The translations under genes and the position numbers were made by a program. Of a stretch of DNA of 64,000 nucleotides, positions 60,217-64,000 are shown piece after piece. The stretch covers positions 23,465 through 87,464 of the forward strand of contig URVB01000012.1 in NCBI GenBank assembly GCA_900551075.1, read 5' to 3'. This DNA comes from an uncultured Blautia sp. GTDB lineage: Bacteria > Bacillota > Clostridia > Lachnospirales > Lachnospiraceae. Each line of letters opens with the position of its first letter. Within the stretch, counting starts at the first letter, position 1. Under the pieces are notes generated by a model. The model did not search any database and was not told the origin of the DNA. It saw only the letters and a program-made list of their open reading frames with translations.

Positions 60217-62108
60217 CAGGCTTTATTCTTCTTCCATAAGGAGAATTTCAGCAGACAGAGAATCATAACAGCCATAAGAACTACACCGCCGATATTGCCA
60301 AGATTGACAGCGCCCGACAGGTCCATACTGATGCCGCCGACAGCCAGAAGCGCAAGCAGAATACCTACCAGGCCCTCTCCTGCAATCATACCTGCACAGT
60401 ACAGCGTACCATCTGTAGACTGACGTTCCTTTGTCTTTGCATCCACTTTCTTTCTGCCGTCCATAAGTCCGCGTACAACGCCGCCGATCATGATACTTGC
60501 ATTCAGATAAATCGGAAGATACAGACCAATTGCAAAAGGCATAACCGGAACTCTTAAGATTTCCAGACCAATTGCAAGGAATACGCCGACAAATACCAGG
60601 TTCCATGGAAGCTCTCCGCCCATGATACCCTCTACGATCATCTTCATCAGAGTAGCCTGAGGAGCCGGAACCTCTGCGCCGCCATAGCCCCACGCCGCAT
60701 TCAGAAGATACAGTACGCCGCCGATAGCCAGGCCGGATGCAACAACACCGATCAACTCACCGATCTGCTGTCTCTTGGGAGTTGCACCAAGCAGATAACC
60801 GGTCTTTAAGTCCTGGGAAGTATCGCCTGCGATAGCAGCAACAATACAGATAACAGAACCAATGGCAATCGCACCTGTCATACCGGTGATACCTGTATCG
60901 CCGGTAGCTTTGATTGCGAAGGTGGCAATCAAAAGTGTCGCGATGGCCATACCGGAAACCGGATTGTTGGAGCTTCCGATCAAACCTACCATACGGGAAG
61001 ATACAGTAGCAAAGAAGAAGCCGAATATTACAATAATGGCAGCACCCAGAATATTTACCGGGATCGCCGGAACAAGCCAGATAATAACAACCATAGCAGC
61101 AATACCAATCAGGATGAGATTCATCGGAAGATCCTGTGCAGTTCTTGCTGTGCTTGTATTTTTTCCGCCCTTCATGCTCTTCATAGAGTCACGGAAGGTA
61201 GTAATAATCAGAGGCAGGGATTTGATCAGAGAAATGATACCGCCTGTTGCGATCGCACCTGCTCCGATGTATCGGATATAAGAACTCCAGATTGCAGAGG
61301 CTCCGCCGGCTGCATACATATTGGCAATCGTGTCAGCTCCCGGATACAGAACAGACTCTCCCCCAAACAGGCATACTAACGGGATGATCACCATCCAGCC
61401 TACCAAAGAACCTACAAACATATAAGATGCAATCTGCGGACCTACAATGTAACCCACACCAAGAAGCGCCGGATATACCTCCATACCTATTTCGCCCTTG
61501 AAGGATTTAAATGCCGCCGCAATATCAGCCGGAATGATCTTGATGCCATCTACCAGGAATTTGAAGACTGCTGCAAGACCCATACCGGAGAAAACAGTAC
61601 CTGCATTAGAACCGCCTTCCTCTCCGGCCAAAAGAACCTCTGCGCAGGCAGTACCTTCCGGATAAAGAAGCGTTGCATGCTCTTTTACAATTAACGCGTT
61701 ACGAAGGGGCACCATGAAAAGTACGCCTAAAACACCACCGCAGAGTGCAATCAGAGTAATTTCCACAAGACTCGGCATATCACACAAGCCTTCCTCTGCC
61801 CACAGGAATAATGCAGGCATGGTAAAAATAGCACCTGCTGCCAGAGATTCGCCTGCGGAACCAATGGTCTGTACCATGTTGCTCTCCAAAATAGAGTTTT
61901 TCTTCATGATGACGCGGATAACGCCCATGGAGATAACTGCTGCCGGAATGGAAGCAGACACGGTCATACCGACACGGAGGCCAAGATACGCATTGGCAGC
62001 ACCAAATACAACCGCAAGAATGATACCCATGATTATGGATGTCACAGTAAATTCCGGTGTGATTTTTTCTGCCGGAATATACGGTTTGAACTCTTTGTTA
62101 TCGTTCAT
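60216..62108 (-). CDS. OPT family oligopeptide transporter
   Basis: The 630-residue protein has about 15 membrane helices. Recognised OPT features include AANAYLGLRVGMTVSASIPAAVISMG (about 40-65), the LYPEGTACAEVLLAGEEGG region, LKTGYLLGATPKRQQIGE and VPVMPFAIGLYLPIYLNASIMIGG. OPT proteins of bacteria import peptides or metal-chelates. The gene has its own promoter and ends by overlapping the PqqD-like gene. Confidence 0.94.
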   Translation of the reverse strand: MNDNKEFKPYIPAEKITPEFTVTSIIMGIILAVVFGAANAYLGLRVGMTVSASIPAAVISMGVIRVIMKKNSILESNMVQTIGSAGESLAAGAIFTMPALFLWAEEGLCDMPSLVEITLIALCGGVLGVLFMVPLRNALIVKEHATLLYPEGTACAEVLLAGEEGGSNAGTVFSGMGLAAVFKFLVDGIKIIPADIAAAFKSFKGEIGMEVYPALLGVGYIVGPQIASYMFVGSLVGWMVIIPLVCLFGGESVLYPGADTIANMYAAGGASAIWSSYIRYIGAGAIATGGIISLIKSLPLIITTFRDSMKSMKGGKNTSTARTAQDLPMNLILIGIAAMVVIIWLVPAIPVNILGAAIIVIFGFFFATVSSRMVGLIGSSNNPVSGMAIATLLIATFAIKATGDTGITGMTGAIAIGSVICIVAAIAGDTSQDLKTGYLLGATPKRQQIGELIGVVASGLAIGGVLYLLNAAWGYGGAEVPAPQATLMKMIVEGIMGGELPWNLVFVGVFLAIGLEILRVPVMPFAIGLYLPIYLNASIMIGGVVRGLMDGRKKVDAKTKERQSTDGTLYCAGMIAGEGLVGILLALLAVGGISMDLSGAVNLGNIGGVVLMAVMILCLLKFSLWKKNKA

Positions 62109-62150
62109 TATTTCCTCTCCCTTTCATCTATTGGTTTTTAACCTCAGAGT

Positions 62151-62179
62151 ATTATATCGAAATCCGGCATATTTTGCAA
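62151..62179 (-). promoter_or_regulatory. promoter of the OPT operon
   Basis: TTGCAA (62174-62179), 17 bases, TATAAT (62151-62156) on the minus strand. Confidence 0.8.
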
Positions 62180-62257
62180 GCTATTGTTTATGGAATATTT
62201 ATACATTCTTTCAAATAATTTTAACTTTTATAGAGATAATGCACAGATTGCCTTTTC

Positions 62258-64000
62258 TCAGCTATCTGTTTCCAACTGTTTTGTGAGATAACGACCTACA
62301 ATTTTGGAAAATATAGATATATCACGAATATATGCAAAATCTTTTCCAAAAATCTTTTTTTCCGTTGCCAGATCCTTTTCTTCCCCTGCGAACACCCCCA
62401 GCACGCTAACGCCCAGATTCCGAAGCCGCCTGATCTCCGTGCCCGTATCTGCTATGGCATATTTGCCATGATAAGGCTGCGGATTTTTGGCATTTGGGCG
62501 GTTTACAATGACATCATAGGGCCGCCCGTCACTCAGGACAATCAGGATTTTCTTCTCCTCTTCCCGCTGAAGCAGACCATATCCTGCCGTCTTGATCGCA
62601 AGCCCATCCCGGTTGTTGGAGGACGTTACATAATCAAAAATATTTTCATTTTCCGACCGCGGATCATCATATTCCCGAAACCGGTGCAGAATCGTATAAT
62701 CCCAGAAGGTACAAAAGCTCATGACTCTGTGCGGAATCTCCACATTACTCAGAGCTTCACTGATAATATAGGCCTGCAGTGCCACATCTCCCTGCCTGCT
62801 CATCTGAGAACCGCTGGCATCAATGAGCACATCCACTGCAAAGTCCGAAGCATCCCCTTTCAGCTCACGCTTAAAAATACTTGCCTCACGGCTTCTGCCG
62901 ACACGCCATACACGAGAAGGAACGATGCATCCCCGGTCCGAGAGCACCTCCTGTGTCTCGCTCCTTAAAACCAGAGATTTGCGTAGCACCTCTGTCAGAG
63001 CTGAAATGTTGCGCTTCACAATCCGGTGTTTATCATGATACAGCCAGATATTTTTATTTTTCAGGCGTTTTGCGTATTCATACTGATAATTCCTCTTTAC
63101 AGGATTTTTCAGGATTCCCTCTGTAAAATACAAACTGCAGTCACTGTGGATTTCCCTGCACATCAGGTAATTCATACGTTTTTCCTCCGCAGGCGTCAGA
63201 TAGGTCTTTCCGTAATTCAATTCTACATAGGTATGCGCTTTTTCCAGTGCTTCCGGAGGCAGCACCGTCACCTTATGCTCTATCCTGCGCTTTTCTTCCA
63301 TTTCCTCCGTAACAGAGGAGTTTTCCAGATCCGTCATCCGGTTTGCAAGCTGCTCCACATAGCTTTCCAGCGCATCCTCATACATTTCTTCCGACAGAAA
63401 ATCTTCCCAGCTATATTCTGTCAGCTCCTCCAGCGTCACAGCCAGGACCTTGTCCAGGTTCCCATGCTGCCGTTCAAACTCCGGATCGACTATGGTATTA
63501 TAGAGCCGGTCGATGATCCGAATCAATTCCATGGTATCTGCCGCAGTTCTGGACTGATATACCATGTCCCGGAAGTCACCGAGACGTTTCTCCACCAAAT
63601 GCTGCCCATTGCTTAAACGGTCCCGAAGAACCGCGATCTTCAGCCTGCCGACCAGATTTTCCGGTGAAGGCATTTCCTCAAACTCCTGTTCCAGAATGTC
63701 CACAAAAGCCCGGCGCTGCATTTGCCGCACACCCGGCCGTTCAGCGCAGAGCTTTTCACCAACCGCCTCTTCAATACAAAGCTGCGCAACAGAGGTCAGC
63801 TCCTCTTCCCCGGCCTGCAGGAAAATCTTTTTTACCAGATACAGGCCCAGCATATCCTTATCATAATACCTGGCAAAAGCCCCCTGCTTGATCCCATCAT
63901 ACAGCGCAATTGCCCTGGAGCGCAGAAACAAAGACACATCCGGCCTGATTTCCAGCTTATAATCTCCGCCGTCTGTCGAATGCAGAGTACTTAGACGGTT
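62258..64000 (-). CDS. VWA domain (CobT-like) protein, 5' end missing
   Basis: The frame stays open to the right edge with protein-like codons (GGDYKLEIRPDVSLFLRSRA) before a GTG that could be misread as a start, so the gene is truncated; 580 residues are visible. It has a helical N-terminal region and a C-terminal von Willebrand A domain with metal site DASGSQMSRQGD (DxSxS) and SDGRPYDV. This layout is seen in CobT-like and MoxR-associated VWA proteins, which work with an AAA ATPase. That partner is probably just outside the window. Confidence 0.82.
   Translation of the reverse strand, partial: NRLSTLHSTDGGDYKLEIRPDVSLFLRSRAIALYDGIKQGAFARYYDKDMLGLYLVKKIFLQAGEEELTSVAQLCIEEAVGEKLCAERPGVRQMQRRAFVDILEQEFEEMPSPENLVGRLKIAVLRDRLSNGQHLVEKRLGDFRDMVYQSRTAADTMELIRIIDRLYNTIVDPEFERQHGNLDKVLAVTLEELTEYSWEDFLSEEMYEDALESYVEQLANRMTDLENSSVTEEMEEKRRIEHKVTVLPPEALEKAHTYVELNYGKTYLTPAEEKRMNYLMCREIHSDCSLYFTEGILKNPVKRNYQYEYAKRLKNKNIWLYHDKHRIVKRNISALTEVLRKSLVLRSETQEVLSDRGCIVPSRVWRVGRSREASIFKRELKGDASDFAVDVLIDASGSQMSRQGDVALQAYIISEALSNVEIPHRVMSFCTFWDYTILHRFREYDDPRSENENIFDYVTSSNNRDGLAIKTAGYGLLQREEEKKILIVLSDGRPYDVIVNRPNAKNPQPYHGKYAIADTGTEIRRLRNLGVSVLGVFAGEEKDLATEKKIFGKDFAYIRDISIFSKIVGRYLTKQLETDS

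Noticed and set aside
1..64000. CRISPR arrays, prophage, insertion sequences or rRNA genes.
   Set aside because: No spaced direct-repeat array, transposase, integrase, phage structural gene or rRNA sequence was recognised.

Overview
The window looks like a chromosomal segment of a low-to-mid GC Gram-positive anaerobe of the class Clostridia, most likely a gut-type Lachnospiraceae relative. This is inferred from PolC-type DNA polymerase III, CodY, a CIRCE-controlled groESL, class III fructose-1,6-bisphosphatase, strong AGGAGG ribosome binding sites, TTGACA-17-TATAAT promoters, and anaerobe-type enzymes. Most genes run on the minus strand. No stretch longer than about 300 bases lacks a gene. 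I saw no CRISPR array, insertion sequence, rRNA or phage. Both edges cut a gene: trmL on the left and a VWA-domain gene on the right.

Layout. 1-7 kb: trmL, an AIR-synthase-like fragment, a 34-residue membrane peptide, nth, a B12/radical SAM gene, feoB/feoA, trxA, and a TrxB-like flavoprotein. 7-13 kb: one minus-strand operon with an NRAMP-related transporter, pxpB, pxpC, accB, accC and pxpA (5-oxoproline-type metabolism with its own biotin carboxylase and biotin carrier). 13-18.6 kb: glyA, then plus-strand iron alcohol dehydrogenase and metY, followed by two EutS-type microcompartment shell genes and a EutP-type GTPase. 18.7-20.9 kb: divergent cell-wall genes (SH3/3D protein and a lysozyme) and tRNA-Gly. 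20.9-27.4 kb: an operon of ridA, patB-type lyase, an SSS symporter and a 34-residue membrane partner; a YheO-type regulator; stand-alone AICAR transformylase and PurO-type IMP cyclohydrolase behind a ZTP riboswitch. 27.5-34.4 kb: AraC regulator, amidase, guaB, an unknown membrane protein, groEL/groES, codY. 34.6-39.2 kb: topA, dprA, comM. 39.4-44.2 kb: a small repressor-like gene, a 95-base inverted-repeat element, a YARHG protein, a PurF-like protein and fbp. 44.3-52.3 kb: polC, ispG, telA, xpaC. 52.5-64 kb: ilvE, degV, ctp protease, ftsX/ftsE, a CdaR-type regulator, yitT, a PqqD-like gene coupled to an OPT transporter, and a VWA protein.

How the genes work together. Three purine themes appear: ZTP-sensed PurO plus AICAR transformylase, guaB, and a PurF-family protein whose glutaminase site is degraded. 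The patB-type lyase would make 2-aminoacrylate, which RidA removes. The most unusual items are the enzyme-free EutS/EutS/EutP group behind metY, the PurF-like protein without its N-terminal cysteine, the NRAMP-like protein without metal-binding residues inside a pxp/biotin operon, a TrxB-like protein without NADPH motifs, and a probably leaderless lysozyme mRNA.
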